Both the position numbers and the translations under genes were made by a program. The notes beneath the pieces are model-generated. The model made no database searches. It was given only the letters and a program-made list of their open reading frames with translations, and had not been told where the DNA came from. Positions 54,683-64,000 of a DNA stretch of 64,000 nt are shown piece by piece (positions within the stretch are counted from its first letter, which is position 1; each line of letters opens with the position of its first letter). Location: NCBI GenBank assembly GCA_026004775.1, contig BPJU01000006.1, positions 266,761 to 330,760 of the forward strand, given 5' to 3'. Source of the stretch: Pirellulaceae bacterium (GTDB taxonomy: Bacteria; Planctomycetota; Planctomycetia; Pirellulales; Pirellulaceae).

Positions 54683-57512
54683 CTTTCAGCGACTCTTCGA
54701 CCACCCGGTTATCGTCAGAAACGTCCATCCGCTGTGGGGAAATCTTTCGCTTCGGACGGCCTTTCGAAGTCGTGGGCCAGTCGGGTTCACGGACTTCTTC
54801 GGGCGAATCGATGTCTACCTCACTTGGCTCCAATAAATCGTCTGGATGCTGTGCCTCGTTATCCTCCGGCAACGCCACTTTGCGCCCGGCGTTGGACTGG
54901 TCGGTGCGACGCAGACGTTGGGTCACCACAGGCATGTCTGAGTCACCGTGGGGTTCGGAATCGCCCGCCTTTTCGTTGGGGGTATTCCAGCCATCCGAGG
55001 AACGGCGGATGCGATGTACAGCCGAAGGGGGTGCCGCCGGGGCAGGCTGGTCGGACTCCTGCCTGTTTGCCTGCATGCGGCGCCAATCCTCCATCGAAAT
55101 CAGGACTTCACGCGCGTGCTGTCCGGCGTATGCCCCTACGATGCCATCCTCTTGCATGAAGTCGATCAGGCGAGCGGCTCGGCCGTAGCCGATCCCCAAG
55201 GCTCGTTGCAAGAGCGACACGCTGCCGCGCTGTTCGCGCACCACCACCTCGATCGCTTGTTCATACAGCTCGTCGCGCTCTTTCCACCGGTTGGGGCCAT
55301 TTTGTTCAGTCGTGTCGATCTCGATCGACATCAATTCGTCGACAAATTGTTGTTCACCGGTGCTTACCGTATTGACAATACGTTCGATTTCTTCGTCACT
55401 CACATAGGTACCCTGGCCGCGGATCAGCATACTGGTACCGGGCCACAGGAAGAGCATATCGCCGTTGCCCAAAAGTTTGTCGGCTCCCATTTCGTCCAGC
55501 ACGACGCGGCTGTCGGTACGGCTGGCGACTTGGAACGAAATCCGTGCGGGCAGGTTGGACTTGATGAGCCCCGTGATAACATCGACGGTCGGTTTTTGGG
55601 TTGCCAGAATCAGGTGAATACCGACGGCACGGCTTTTTTGGGCCAGGCGGATGATATGCTGTTCGACTTCCTTGCCAGCCGTCATCATCAGATCAGCCAT
55701 TTCGTCGGCGATAATGACGATAAACGGCAGGCGTCGGGGAATGCGCTCACGCTCTTCGTCGGTGGCTGGGGCCAGTCGTTCGAGGAGTTCCTCTTCCGAG
55801 AGCTGGTTATAGCTGCTGATGTGGCGCACGCCGGCCCGCGCCAGCAGGGCATATCGCTCTTCCATTTTTTCGACTGCCCACGCCAGTATCGCCTCGGCCT
55901 TGCGCATGTCGGTTACCACCGGATGCATCAAGTGGGGCAACCGGCCATAACAGCTCAGCTCTACCATCTTTGGATCAATCAGCAGCAGTCGCACTTCGTC
56001 GGGGCGCCGGGTCATGAGGATCGAGCAGATGATGGCGTTCAAGCAAACGCTCTTGCCCGTGCCCGTACGTCCAGCGATCAAAAGATGGGGCAACGTCGAC
56101 AGGTCGACAACCAGCGGATTCCCGGAGACGTCTTTACCGAGGAACAGAGGAATGCGCATCTTGGCGGCCCGCGAGCCGCTCTCTTCGATCACTTCCCGAA
56201 GTCGCACGATCTGCCGCTCAGAATTGGGCACCTCGATCCCCACCGTATTTTTGCCGGGTATCGGAGCCACGATCCGCACGCTGGGCACTCGCAAAGCGAT
56301 GGCCAGGTCGTCGGCCAAACTGGTGATCTTCGACAGCCGCAGCCCCGCCTCCAGTTGTACTTCGTACTGAGCGATGACCGGACCGGTTTCGATCTCGACC
56401 ACTTTCACTTGATAGCCAAAATCCAGGAACGTCTGTTCCAGGATCTTGGCGTTCCGGCGTACTTCTTGAGCCTGGGCTTCGTAGTCGACTCCGTCACTGG
56501 CGAGCAACAGATCGAGCGAGGGAAGCTGGTAGTCCTGCGGGACACCGACGGAGACAGCCTGGTCGAGTGACGAGATCACTTCTTCGCGCTCGCCCGCCGA
56601 GCGGCGCTTGATGCGAGGTCCGCCCACCTGACTCACGCCGGAAGGATCCGCAGACGGCGATTCCTGGAGCGAATCGGCATGCAGCACCACTCCGCTGGCT
56701 TCCGATCTCAACGCCGGATCGTGGTCTATACGGGAAGCCTCCGCCGGGACCGTTTCGTCCCCCAGCTCGTCTTCAACTATCGCGGCACCTGCCACACTCC
56801 TCCCGCGTACACGTACCGCAGGCCCCCTGGCTTGCGACGGCGCGTTTTCGGTACGCCTTCGTGCCTCTGGCGAGGGCCGCCGGAATAGTGCCAATACGGC
56901 GCCCAGAACTTTGAGCCCCCACCGGGGAAGTTCCAGGAACGCCTGCCAGGCAATGCGATCCCAGGTCAAAAGCAATCCGCCCCAGATCAGGCTGAAACTG
57001 ACGATCAGCGAGCCGGTTAGCGCGAAATGTCGCTCTAGCTCGGTTTTAACTGCCAAGCCCCAATATCCGCCGGGTCCGACCCAAGGGCCGCTTGACCACC
57101 ATCCTCGAACGGCCGCCAAGGCGGCACACAATCCGGTCATGGTCAGCACTACACCCGCCAGCCGGACCACGAGCAGCGAAACAGGTCGGCGCAGCAATTG
57201 CCGGATGGCAAAAACCGTAAGAGCCAGCCAGCCATACCAGGCCGATAGTCCCAGCGCCTGGAATGCCACATGGGCAGCCATCGCCCCCCAGTAGCCACAT
57301 GCGTTTCGCGGGTGCTCGTGGATTGGATAGCAAAGAATGTCGGGCTGATAGAATCGGTTCCACGGCGGCAGTGCAAAAACCAGCGGGTCCGCCGGGTCAT
57401 ACGTCGCCAGGCTGACAGCAATAAAAACCGCCAGCGCCGCTATGCCCAGCGCCACCAGATCGCGTCGCAACCGCTCGGTGTCTTGCATGGAGTGCACCCG
57501 TCTGCCAACCAT
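54624..57512 (-). CDS. ftsK: DNA translocase FtsK/SpoIIIE
   Basis: A 962-residue chromosome-segregation motor. Four membrane segments lie in the first 200 residues, then a linker rich in Pro/Ser/Glu. The motor has Walker A GRTGTGKSV at about 485-493, LLLIDPKMVELSCYG, the Walker B region FIVIIADEMADLMM and RLAQKSRAVGIHLILATQKP. The gamma winged helix (SVSLLQRALGIGYGRAARLIDFM) binds KOPS-like sites. A further 120-residue charged tail follows, longer than usual. The start is either 57512 or the ATG at 57488; neither has a strong ribosome site. Confidence 0.95.
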   Translation of the reverse strand: MVGRRVHSMQDTERLRRDLVALGIAALAVFIAVSLATYDPADPLVFALPPWNRFYQPDILCYPIHEHPRNACGYWGAMAAHVAFQALGLSAWYGWLALTVFAIRQLLRRPVSLLVVRLAGVVLTMTGLCAALAAVRGWWSSGPWVGPGGYWGLAVKTELERHFALTGSLIVSFSLIWGGLLLTWDRIAWQAFLELPRWGLKVLGAVLALFRRPSPEARRRTENAPSQARGPAVRVRGRSVAGAAIVEDELGDETVPAEASRIDHDPALRSEASGVVLHADSLQESPSADPSGVSQVGGPRIKRRSAGEREEVISSLDQAVSVGVPQDYQLPSLDLLLASDGVDYEAQAQEVRRNAKILEQTFLDFGYQVKVVEIETGPVIAQYEVQLEAGLRLSKITSLADDLAIALRVPSVRIVAPIPGKNTVGIEVPNSERQIVRLREVIEESGSRAAKMRIPLFLGKDVSGNPLVVDLSTLPHLLIAGRTGTGKSVCLNAIICSILMTRRPDEVRLLLIDPKMVELSCYGRLPHLMHPVVTDMRKAEAILAWAVEKMEERYALLARAGVRHISSYNQLSEEELLERLAPATDEERERIPRRLPFIVIIADEMADLMMTAGKEVEQHIIRLAQKSRAVGIHLILATQKPTVDVITGLIKSNLPARISFQVASRTDSRVVLDEMGADKLLGNGDMLFLWPGTSMLIRGQGTYVSDEEIERIVNTVSTGEQQFVDELMSIEIDTTEQNGPNRWKERDELYEQAIEVVVREQRGSVSLLQRALGIGYGRAARLIDFMQEDGIVGAYAGQHAREVLISMEDWRRMQANRQESDQPAPAAPPSAVHRIRRSSDGWNTPNEKAGDSEPHGDSDMPVVTQRLRRTDQSNAGRKVALPEDNEAQHPDDLLEPSEVDIDSPEEVREPDWPTTSKGRPKRKISPQRMDVSDDNRVVEESLKDEPDSGPPAREVPVRRSAR

Positions 57513-57882
57513 TCCGGGTCCCGGCCAGGAGCTTTGCCCTCACCCGGTGCCTCCATGCTGACCCTGTCCGTCAACTTCGGCCGTAGTCGGTCCTGATTCG
57601 TATTTCGTCCACCCGGTTCCCTCTGGTTCAGTACCGGCGGGCCTCGCAGTGGTATTTACCTGGACAGAACGAAACAAACATCCGTTGCCCTGGGAATTAC
57701 CGTTGTGAGATGACCGGCTTATCGTAGGAATCGTACGCACGACGCGAAGCGCTGCCGGGCCAAAGGCCTCGGATTGGCGCCCCCCAAAAACGAAGCAGGT
57801 CAGACGGTAGCGGATGTAACGGTTTTGACGAGCGAGCGAACTTCTTTTTTTCGTCCGGCGCTTACTGAAAGCCGGCTGGAGA
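57513..57882. other. 370-base intergenic region between the HAD gene and ftsK
   Basis: Both flanking genes are on the minus strand. No gene, terminator or convincing promoter is seen. Confidence 0.4.
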
Positions 57883-58710
57883 TTATTCGTCGGTCACCAA
57901 AGCCATCTCCGTTTCTCGTGGATCGGCGTGGGTTTCAAATTCCTTGATCAGCTCAATGGGGTCGATTTCAGCTATCGACTCGAAAATCCGGTCCGGTTGA
58001 TAGGCATACCGGTCAACGTCAGTACGGCGGGTGTTCCCGGTGAGCACCAGCAGCGTTTTGAATCCCAGTTGCACGCCCCCCAGAATGTCCGTTTCCATCG
58101 TGTCCCCGATCATGATGGTCTGAGCTGTTGACAGACCGATCTCCTTGCGGGCTGCACGCAGCATGACGGGACTCGGCTTGCCGACGCTGAAAGCCTTGAC
58201 TCCGGTGGCGGCCTCCAACATCGCCACCAGCGCACCGCACCCGGGACGTACTCCGTGCCGAGTGGGACACAGCGGGTCCAGATTGGTAGCGACCAGCCTT
58301 GCGCCGTTCTTGATGAAAGTGACGGCCTTTTCGAGCATCTCGAAGTTGACGGTGCGGCCTTCACCCACCACGACATAGTCGGGTGACTCATCCACTACGG
58401 CGTAGCCGTTCAAGTGCAGCGCCGCCAGCAGCCCCCCCTCGCCGATAACAAACGCGGTACCTCGCGGCTTTTGACGAGCCAGGAATCGGGCGGTGGCCAT
58501 CGCGCAGGTAAAAACGTCCTGCTCGCGAATCTCGATACCAAGGTAACTCAATTTCATCGCCACATCACGCCGTGTCCGCTGGCTGTTATTGGTTAAAAAC
58601 AAAAACGGAATCTGGTGCCACTGGAGTGTCTTGATAAACCGATCCGCACCGGGAACCATTTCATTCCCCCGGTAAATCACCCCGTCCATGTCCACCAAGA
58701 AGCCCATCAT
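57883..58710 (-). CDS. HAD-IIA family phosphatase (NagD type)
   Basis: A 275-residue phosphatase. Motif I is FLVDMDGVIYRG (nucleophile Asp7 and Asp9), motif II LFLTNNSQ, motif III GKPSPVML and motif IV IMIGDTMETDILGG. The C2 cap, between II and III, is of the NagD class. It hydrolyses small phosphometabolites such as nucleotide monophosphates or sugar phosphates. Function within the family is not determined. Confidence 0.88.
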   Translation of the reverse strand: MMGFLVDMDGVIYRGNEMVPGADRFIKTLQWHQIPFLFLTNNSQRTRRDVAMKLSYLGIEIREQDVFTCAMATARFLARQKPRGTAFVIGEGGLLAALHLNGYAVVDESPDYVVVGEGRTVNFEMLEKAVTFIKNGARLVATNLDPLCPTRHGVRPGCGALVAMLEAATGVKAFSVGKPSPVMLRAARKEIGLSTAQTIMIGDTMETDILGGVQLGFKTLLVLTGNTRRTDVDRYAYQPDRIFESIAEIDPIELIKEFETHADPRETEMALVTDE

Positions 58711-59467
58711 GCCACTTGCCTCCTTTGGTTTGCATCTGTCAGTACAAGACAGCTCCGCCCGTTCATCGCTAGTTTCACCGCTTATCCGAAAAACAGGTTC
58801 AGAATCTATAAATAATTACACAAAAAGGTGGCTCCCTGACGCAGCTTTCAGAGCAAAGCTTGCTGTGTGTCAGGACTGCACGTGGTGAGTATGAGTAGAT
58901 AACTGCTGGCGACATGGTAACTGGCTTCCTTTTCCGTCGAGCAGGACACCTCTCGCGCAAAAACCTCTTGGTCCACCAAAAACAGCACACACTGTGCCGT
59001 TGATCGAAATACGAAGCTTTCGGGCCGATGATCTTGTCTTACGACCCTACAAGGGCAAAATCGGCAGCTAGGGGAAGCCGGGAAACGCTGCTGCCTGCCT
59101 CCTCAACGCGCAGCCGTGCCTGCGAACCGAGCCAGGTCGCGGCGGAAAAACGAGAGACCAATCGCATGGTCGCCCGCCTGGCCCCTTCCACAACGTTCGC
59201 CTCATTCGGCGATTCGAAGCTTTTGAGCGGATTTTCGCCACTGCCAGGCGAGCCTCCGTTTCGCTGGTCCCTTGACAATCGATTGCCCCTGGCAATCCAT
59301 GCAAGCTTTGTTTACTATAAGTAGTGCGCAGACGCGTTAATGAGCGGTCTCCTCTGGGCAAGGAGGTGAGTGCCGCAGCAAGGACAAGATGAGGTACTTC
59401 TTTTGGGATGTGCATCCTTGAGCGCCGCCTCCAGTTGCGAGGGTATTTAAAGGAGGAAAGTCTGGCA
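58711..59467. other. 757-base divergent intergenic region
   Basis: Lies between the HAD phosphatase and transaldolase. Open frames here (for example 59028-59324) lack ribosome sites and have implausible composition. The only structured piece is the TTGACA and dyad reported separately. Confidence 0.45.
59272..59297 (+). promoter_or_regulatory. TTGACA with adjacent dyad upstream of tal
   Basis: A perfect TTGACA (59272-59277) is followed by the dyad GATTGCC-CCT-GGCAATC (59281-59297), which would overlap a promoter spacer and looks like an operator. No good -10 is at the expected distance; a TACTATAA lies at 59313. Confidence 0.35.
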
Positions 59468-60523
59468 ATGAATCCGTTGGATAGTCTGCTTGCGTGTGGT
59501 ACGAAGTTATGGCTCGACTCGATCGACCCGGACTTGGTGGAGCAGAATCGACGTTGGGGGGCCACGGGAGCCACTTCCAACCCAATCATCGTGGCTGACC
59601 TGTTGCGCACCGGGCGTTTCGATGATCGGTTGGCGACGCTCTTAGATCGAGGTCTGAGCGATGAAGATATTGCCTGGCAGATGACCGACGAACTGGTGAA
59701 GGCGGCGCAACAGGTCTTCTTGCCGGTCTGGCAACAGACGCAGGGTGACGACGGATATGTGAGTTTCGAAGTGGATCCGTTGCTGGAAGACCCCGCATGC
59801 GCGCCGCCCTTCCAGGAAAGGGTAAGGCGATACGTAGAGCTTGCCAAGCGCTGGTCCCAGGGACACCGCAACCGTCTGATCAAGGTCCCTGCGACGCCCG
59901 CCGGCCTGGAAGCTTTGGAAGAACTGGCTGCCGGCGGCGTGCCGCTGAATGTAACTTTGATCTTTTCGGAACGCCAATATCGTGCTGCGCGTGACGCTAT
60001 TTGGCGCGGCGCCCAGCGGCTCGGCGATTTAAGCAAATTCAAGAGCGTCTACAGCATTTTCGTATCACGACTGGACGTCTATACGTTGAAGGCCTATCCA
60101 CAACTATCCCCCGATGCGCAAGGCCAAGTCGGCATACTCAATGCCAAACGCATCTGGAAACTCAACCAGGAGTTTTGGAGCCAGCACCCGACTCCTCTCA
60201 AACAAGAAATCGTCTTCGCCAGTACCGGCGTAAAAAATCCGTCCGATCCGCCGTGGAAGTACGTGGAGGCGTTTGCCGGTGGGGATATCCAAACCAACCC
60301 TCCCGATACGAATCGGGCGGTCTACGAATCCGGTAGGAAGTTCGAGCGGCGCGTCGATCAGTTGCCACCACCGCAAGTGGTTGAGGAAATTGATCGCGTG
60401 GTGGATTGGGATCGGTTGGAGGCCGATCTGATGGAAGAGGGAATCAAGAAATTCGCCGAACCGCACAAAGCGCTGTTAAAGCTGATCGGCCAGAAGCGGC
60501 AGGCTCTGGCCGCCCAAGGCTAG
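59468..60523 (+). CDS. tal: transaldolase
   Basis: A 351-residue class I aldolase of the pentose phosphate pathway, moving dihydroxyacetone units between sugar phosphates. [13 protein letters not shown] and [12 protein letters not shown] form the start of the barrel. The Schiff-base Lys lies in [15 protein letters not shown], followed by [14 protein letters not shown] and [19 protein letters not shown] precedes the ATG at 59468; an upstream in-frame GTG is not used. The length fits the longer bacterial transaldolase subfamily. Confidence 0.92.
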   Translation: MNPLDSLLACGTKLWLDSIDPDLVEQNRRWGATGATSNPIIVADLLRTGRFDDRLATLLDRGLSDEDIAWQMTDELVKAAQQVFLPVWQQTQGDDGYVSFEVDPLLEDPACAPPFQERVRRYVELAKRWSQGHRNRLIKVPATPAGLEALEELAAGGVPLNVTLIFSERQYRAARDAIWRGAQRLGDLSKFKSVYSIFVSRLDVYTLKAYPQLSPDAQGQVGILNAKRIWKLNQEFWSQHPTPLKQEIVFASTGVKNPSDPPWKYVEAFAGGDIQTNPPDTNRAVYESGRKFERRVDQLPPPQVVEEIDRVVDWDRLEADLMEEGIKKFAEPHKALLKLIGQKRQALAAQG

Positions 60524-60595
60524 GGCGGCGTGCTGCTGCGCGTCGACCTCGGAGCATCGGGGTCTTCGAGCCGCGCCGGCTCGGCTCGCGTCTGA

Positions 60596-61876
60596 TCAAT
60601 CCTGCACCGGATTTTCCACCAGGAGTGCTGCGGTTTGCCCGGTACTGGAGTGGCTGAGTACAAGTGCCGAGCCGGTCGCCGGCGGTGAGGTGAGGAACCG
60701 ATCGGTGATGACGTTTACCGGGCATTCCGGGTCCGGCGTTTGGTAGTTGCGTGTTGGTGGAACGGCCCGGTGCTGGAAAGCCAGCAGGCTGGCGGCCATT
60801 TCGACGGCTCCGCTGCCTGCGCCCAGGTTGCCGAAATAGCTTTTCAGGGCGGTCACGGGTACATCGCCGAGGACTCGGCGGATCGCCGCGGCTTCGGAGC
60901 GGTCGTCGTCACGAGTGGCCGCGCCGTGTGCGTTGACGTGTCCGACGGCATCCGGCCGATAGTTGGCCGTTTGCAAGGCCGCCCGGATGGCTGATTCGAT
61001 ACCGCGGCCGTCGTGGAGCCACCCGTGCTGGTTGGCGTTGAAGCCCTGCCCCCAGCCTCGAATCACCGCGCGGATCGGAGCACCGCGCGCTTCGGCATGG
61101 GACCGCGTTTCCAATACAAAGGCGCCAGCCCCTTCCCCGTTGACCATCCCGTCGCGATCCCGGTCAAACGGCCGGCAGGCTCCGGCAGGATCGTCGATGC
61201 GATGCGACAGTGGCGAGTCGCTGCGGTAAGCCAACTGAGTTGGATTCAAACGGGTACCCGTTCCGCCCACCACCATCACATCAACCCACCCTCGTTGCAA
61301 ATACATAATGCCTTCGATAATCGCCAGTAATGCCGAGGCATCACCGGCGGTAATCGTGTTGTTCGGGCCACGCGCGTCAAAACTGATCGCCAAATGGCAG
61401 GCGGCCATATTGGGCAAATACATCAGAAGCCACAGCGGGTAAAGCCGCTGCATGCCGCAAGGTCCCCAGCGTTCGAACGAAAACTGACCGTCCACCAGAC
61501 AAGCGCCGAACGCGTCAGCCATCTCCCGCAGGTCGCAATACAGCATATCGCACCCAAACGTCACGCCGACTCGATCCGGATCGATCGAATCGGGTGCCAA
61601 CCGTGCATCCGTTACCGCCAGCCGAGCCGCAGCAAAGCCCATCTGTATCTCGCGACTCATCACCTTGATGCTTTTGCGGGGCACCACATAATGCTTCGGA
61701 TCGAAGTCTTGGATCGGCGCCCCGATCGGAACGGGCAGAGCACCGTCCGCGTATTCGGTCAGCCGGACGACAGCACTGCATCCGTCCCGCAGCGACACCC
61801 AGAACGCATCACTGCCGATCCCCAACGGGCTGACGACGCCGATTCCGGTAACGACTATGTCCGAAGCTCGATTCAT
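60596..61876 (-). CDS. ketosynthase-like protein without catalytic Cys (chain-length-factor-like)
   Basis: A 426-residue thiolase-fold protein of the KAS I/II class (VVTGIGVVSPLGIGSDAFW, PFDRDRDGMVNGEGAGAFVLE). Aligned without gaps to the FabF-like protein at 20703, the active-site Cys becomes Asp179 (TITAGDASALLAI) and the second His becomes Asn350 (KSYFGNLGAGSG), while His317 (NAHGAAT) is kept. Chain-length factors of polyketide systems also lack the Cys. It cannot condense by the usual route, so it may be a partner subunit or have a new role. No ACP is adjacent. Convergent with transaldolase. Confidence 0.83.
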   Translation of the reverse strand: MNRASDIVVTGIGVVSPLGIGSDAFWVSLRDGCSAVVRLTEYADGALPVPIGAPIQDFDPKHYVVPRKSIKVMSREIQMGFAAARLAVTDARLAPDSIDPDRVGVTFGCDMLYCDLREMADAFGACLVDGQFSFERWGPCGMQRLYPLWLLMYLPNMAACHLAISFDARGPNNTITAGDASALLAIIEGIMYLQRGWVDVMVVGGTGTRLNPTQLAYRSDSPLSHRIDDPAGACRPFDRDRDGMVNGEGAGAFVLETRSHAEARGAPIRAVIRGWGQGFNANQHGWLHDGRGIESAIRAALQTANYRPDAVGHVNAHGAATRDDDRSEAAAIRRVLGDVPVTALKSYFGNLGAGSGAVEMAASLLAFQHRAVPPTRNYQTPDPECPVNVITDRFLTSPPATGSALVLSHSSTGQTAALLVENPVQD

Positions 61877-62214
61877 GGCGACCTGACGCGTGGTTTTCTA
61901 CGGGTCGAAAGGGAATGCCGGAAGTGGGCCAAGGGGCATGGCTCGGCCGCTCTTTTCCCCCTCAAATCCTCCGCAACCCGGATCTTGGGGGTTTTACTCA
62001 AAATTTGCATAGCAGGCTAGTGCCTCACAACAAGTCTGGATCGGCCCTCTTGCCCGGCTGCCCTACGTGGGCAGATCAGAGCGGCGATGCTCGTCGTTTG
62101 GCGGGGAATCGGAAAGCTGGGCGATGATCCGTGTCGTACCCGAAACGGGTAACAGTTAGAATAGGGCCAAGTGTTCGTGGGTATTCTGTTTGCTGGACGG
62201 CAAGGAGCCACTCC
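61877..62214. other. 338-base divergent intergenic region
   Basis: Lies between the ketosynthase-like gene and the metallo-hydrolase gene. TAGAAT at 62157-62162 is a possible -10, with no clear -35. Nothing else seen. Confidence 0.4.
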
Positions 62215-63615
62215 GTGCGACTGCATTTCTTGGGTGCCAACCGCCAGGTCACTGGGAGCCGTTATGCGATCGAGCGGGACGGCGAGTATGTGATGGTCGA
62301 TTGCGGGTTGTTTCAAGAGCGCGAGTATTTGGAGCGGAATTGGGCGCCCTGCCCGGTACCGGTGGATAAGGTGACGGCCGTCGTGTTGACGCACGTGCAC
62401 ATCGACCATTGCGGGTGGCTGCCGCGGCTGGTGCAGCAGGGCTTTGACGGGCCGATCTATGCTACGGCTGCCAGCACGGCGCTGGCCCGGATCATGTTAC
62501 TGGACGCCGCCAAAATCCAAATGGAAGACGCGGCTTACAAAAAGAAAAGACATGAACGGGAAGGACGTCGCGGCAAGTATCCAGAGGTGCCGCTCTATAC
62601 CGATGAAGATGCCGAGCAGGCGCTGCGACAATTCCGTTCCGTACCGTATCGGCAGCCCATCACGGTGGCCCCGGATCTGGAAGTCACCTTCCACGATGCG
62701 GGCCACGTCCTGGGATCGGCCATTCTGGAGTTCCGTTACCCGATGGGAGAAACAGAAAAGAAACTGGTCTTCTCCGGCGACTTGGGGCAGAAAAACAAGC
62801 CGATCATTCGCGATCCGGATTTTCTGCGCGAGGCCGATTACGTAGTAATGGAATCGACGTATGGGGACCGATTGCACGAGCGATCCAGGCCGGTGGTGGA
62901 CCAATTGGCAGATGTGATATCCCGCACGCTGGCTCGCGGTGGCAGAGTGGTAATACCCACTTTTGCGTTGGAACGCACTCAGGAACTGCTTTATCACATC
63001 AGTGACCTGGTCCAAACGGGGCGTATCCGCAAGACGCCGGTTTTTGTGGACAGTCCCATGGCGGCGGACATCACCGAGGTCTTCCGGCAATTTCCGGATT
63101 GTTTCGACCAGCAGACGTGGCAACGTTTGTTGGACCGCCGCCCGCCGTGGCAATTCGAAGGTCTCCATTTTACGCGGACGGTGGAGGAATCGAAGCAGAT
63201 CAACGAACAGCGCGGGCCGTGCATCATTCTCTCGACGTCAGGAATGTGTACGGAAGGGCGAATCAAACACCATCTGCGCGCTGCTCTGGAAGATGACCGC
63301 AATACGGTGGTATTCGTCGGCTTCCAAGCGCATGGCACTCTGGGCCGGCGGATATTGGAGCGGGAACCTGAGGTGCGGATCCATGGACGGCAGTATCGCG
63401 TGCGCTGTGAGGTGGCCGAGATCACCGGGTTTTCCGCTCACGCCGACCAGCAAGGATTGCTCGATTGGCTGGGAGCTTTCGAGCACGCCCCGACCCGCAC
63501 CTTCCTGACGCACGGCGAAGAAAAAGTATCTCTTGGTTTTGCCGAACTGATTCGCAACAAATGGAACTGGGCTGTTTCCGTGCCTGAATACGGCCAGCGG
63601 TTTGCCCTTGCGTGA
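62215..63615 (+). CDS. beta-CASP metallo-beta-lactamase fold RNA/DNA hydrolase
   Basis: A 466-residue protein. The lactamase core is LHFLGANRQVTGSRY, THVHIDHCGWLPRL (HxHxDH zinc motif), DAGHVLGSAILEF and FSGDLGQKN. The beta-CASP domain follows, with IPTFALERTQELLYH, ILSTSGMCTEGR and the C-terminal ITGFSAHADQQGLLD (motif C His). It resembles CPSF-73/YtlA-type ribonucleases of bacteria. The GTG at 62215 follows AAGGAG; an upstream ATG is disfavoured. It likely processes RNA. Confidence 0.9.
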   Translation: MRLHFLGANRQVTGSRYAIERDGEYVMVDCGLFQEREYLERNWAPCPVPVDKVTAVVLTHVHIDHCGWLPRLVQQGFDGPIYATAASTALARIMLLDAAKIQMEDAAYKKKRHEREGRRGKYPEVPLYTDEDAEQALRQFRSVPYRQPITVAPDLEVTFHDAGHVLGSAILEFRYPMGETEKKLVFSGDLGQKNKPIIRDPDFLREADYVVMESTYGDRLHERSRPVVDQLADVISRTLARGGRVVIPTFALERTQELLYHISDLVQTGRIRKTPVFVDSPMAADITEVFRQFPDCFDQQTWQRLLDRRPPWQFEGLHFTRTVEESKQINEQRGPCIILSTSGMCTEGRIKHHLRAALEDDRNTVVFVGFQAHGTLGRRILEREPEVRIHGRQYRVRCEVAEITGFSAHADQQGLLDWLGAFEHAPTRTFLTHGEEKVSLGFAELIRNKWNWAVSVPEYGQRFALA

Positions 63616-63794
63616 GCTTCTTCATATAAAATGGTCAAAGACGGTGACCAGCTGTCGAAAAGACCGCCGCTGCTGGTGGCAGGATGCGCGCCTGGTTTCG
63701 GACAGGACTTTGGCTCGATGCGCTTCGGTCACCCCATAGCCGGTTTGTCTGATGGAAGCCGGTCATCGGCGGTTGTGGACTGGGGATGGTGGGC

Positions 63795-64000
63795 ATGATG
63801 AGATGCGCGATGTCGTGGGCCTTGCTGGTGCAACTGATAGCCTTACCTCAGGTTGGTTGGTCAGACGGCCCGGCGGTAGAGGCTCTCAGCGAGCAGCAGC
63901 TTGCGGCGTTGAGTCAGGGGCTGGAGTCGGCTCGCTTTTCGGAACGGACGCGAGCTATGCACCAGTTGGAGGCGGTCGGCGTGGCGGCTTTGCCTGCCGT
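63795..64000 (+). CDS. secreted HEAT-like protein, 3' end outside the window
   Basis: Partial: 68 codons to the window edge. A signal peptide (RCAMSWALLVQLIALPQVGWS) leads to LSQGLESARFSERTRAMHQLEAVGVAALPA, which resembles the HEAT-like repeats at the N-terminus of many exported planctomycete proteins. GGGGATGG lies before tandem ATGs at 63795/63798. Function cannot be named from this fragment. Confidence 0.6.
   Translation, partial: MMRCAMSWALLVQLIALPQVGWSDGPAVEALSEQQLAALSQGLESARFSERTRAMHQLEAVGVAALPA

Noticed and set aside
58711..59467. Small ORFs as genes in this gap
   Set aside because: No ribosome sites, overlapping on both strands, and implausible protein composition.
59068..60042. A 324-codon minus-strand ORF opposite transaldolase
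   Set aside because: Overlaps a clear transaldolase gene and has shadow-type composition.

Overview
The window looks like a chromosomal segment of a planctomycete (Planctomycetota, probably Pirellulales-like). The reasons are a DUF1501 protein with a twin-arginine-like leader, a secreted EF-hand protein, a prenyltransferase-repeat plus DUF362 pair, a complete Tad pilus locus, an IS4-type element inserted in a palindromic repeat, and a RAYT-like transposase gene. This assignment comes from gene families recognised by eye, not from a database search. GC content is moderately high and coding density is ordinary, with a few long gene-poor stretches.

Layout. 1-7.4 kb: secreted and envelope proteins (EF-hand protein, glycoside hydrolase, Ig-like protein, PilZ-like protein), an FHA-like protein and MogA. 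7.7-9.3 kb: an intact IS4-type insertion sequence with inverted repeats and target duplication. 9.4-15.6 kb: an HTH protein and a glycan block (GT2-like fragment, GT4 glycosyltransferase, asparagine synthase, GlgC). 15.7-20.4 kb: two amidohydrolase-family genes, one a fusion of a metal-site-less half and an intact half. 20.7-23 kb: a FabF-type ketosynthase, a zinc-ribbon membrane protein and a receiver-like protein. 23.05-24.16 kb: a repeat-rich gene desert with a 213-bp miniature element. 24.2-29.2 kb: an S41 protease divergent from an MMPL/RND transporter. 29.6-34.3 kb: glutamine synthetase, an RraA-like protein, alanine dehydrogenase and MtnA. 34.5-38.4 kb: DUF1501, tRNA-Leu(CAG), DUF362 and a prenyltransferase-repeat protein.

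38.5-48.8 kb: a Tad/Flp pilus locus in canonical order (two Flp pilins, prepilin peptidase, TadE, CpaB, CpaC, TadZ/CpaE, CpaF, TadB, TadC). A convincing cyclic-di-GMP-I (GEMM-I) riboswitch lies in the 5' leader of the first pilin. This is the clearest regulatory finding and suggests that pilus production responds to c-di-GMP.

48.8-54.2 kb: Prs and a stand-alone GlmU-type uridylyltransferase, then a 1.7-kb gene-poor stretch with a degenerate 20-bp tandem array and a 33-bp tandem pair. It abuts a frameshifted RAYT-like gene whose catalytic His and Tyr residues appear to be lost. 54.5-64 kb: FtsK, a NagD-type HAD phosphatase, transaldolase, a ketosynthase-like protein lacking the catalytic Cys (Cys to Asp, His to Asn), a beta-CASP metallo-hydrolase and the start of a secreted HEAT-like protein cut by the window edge.
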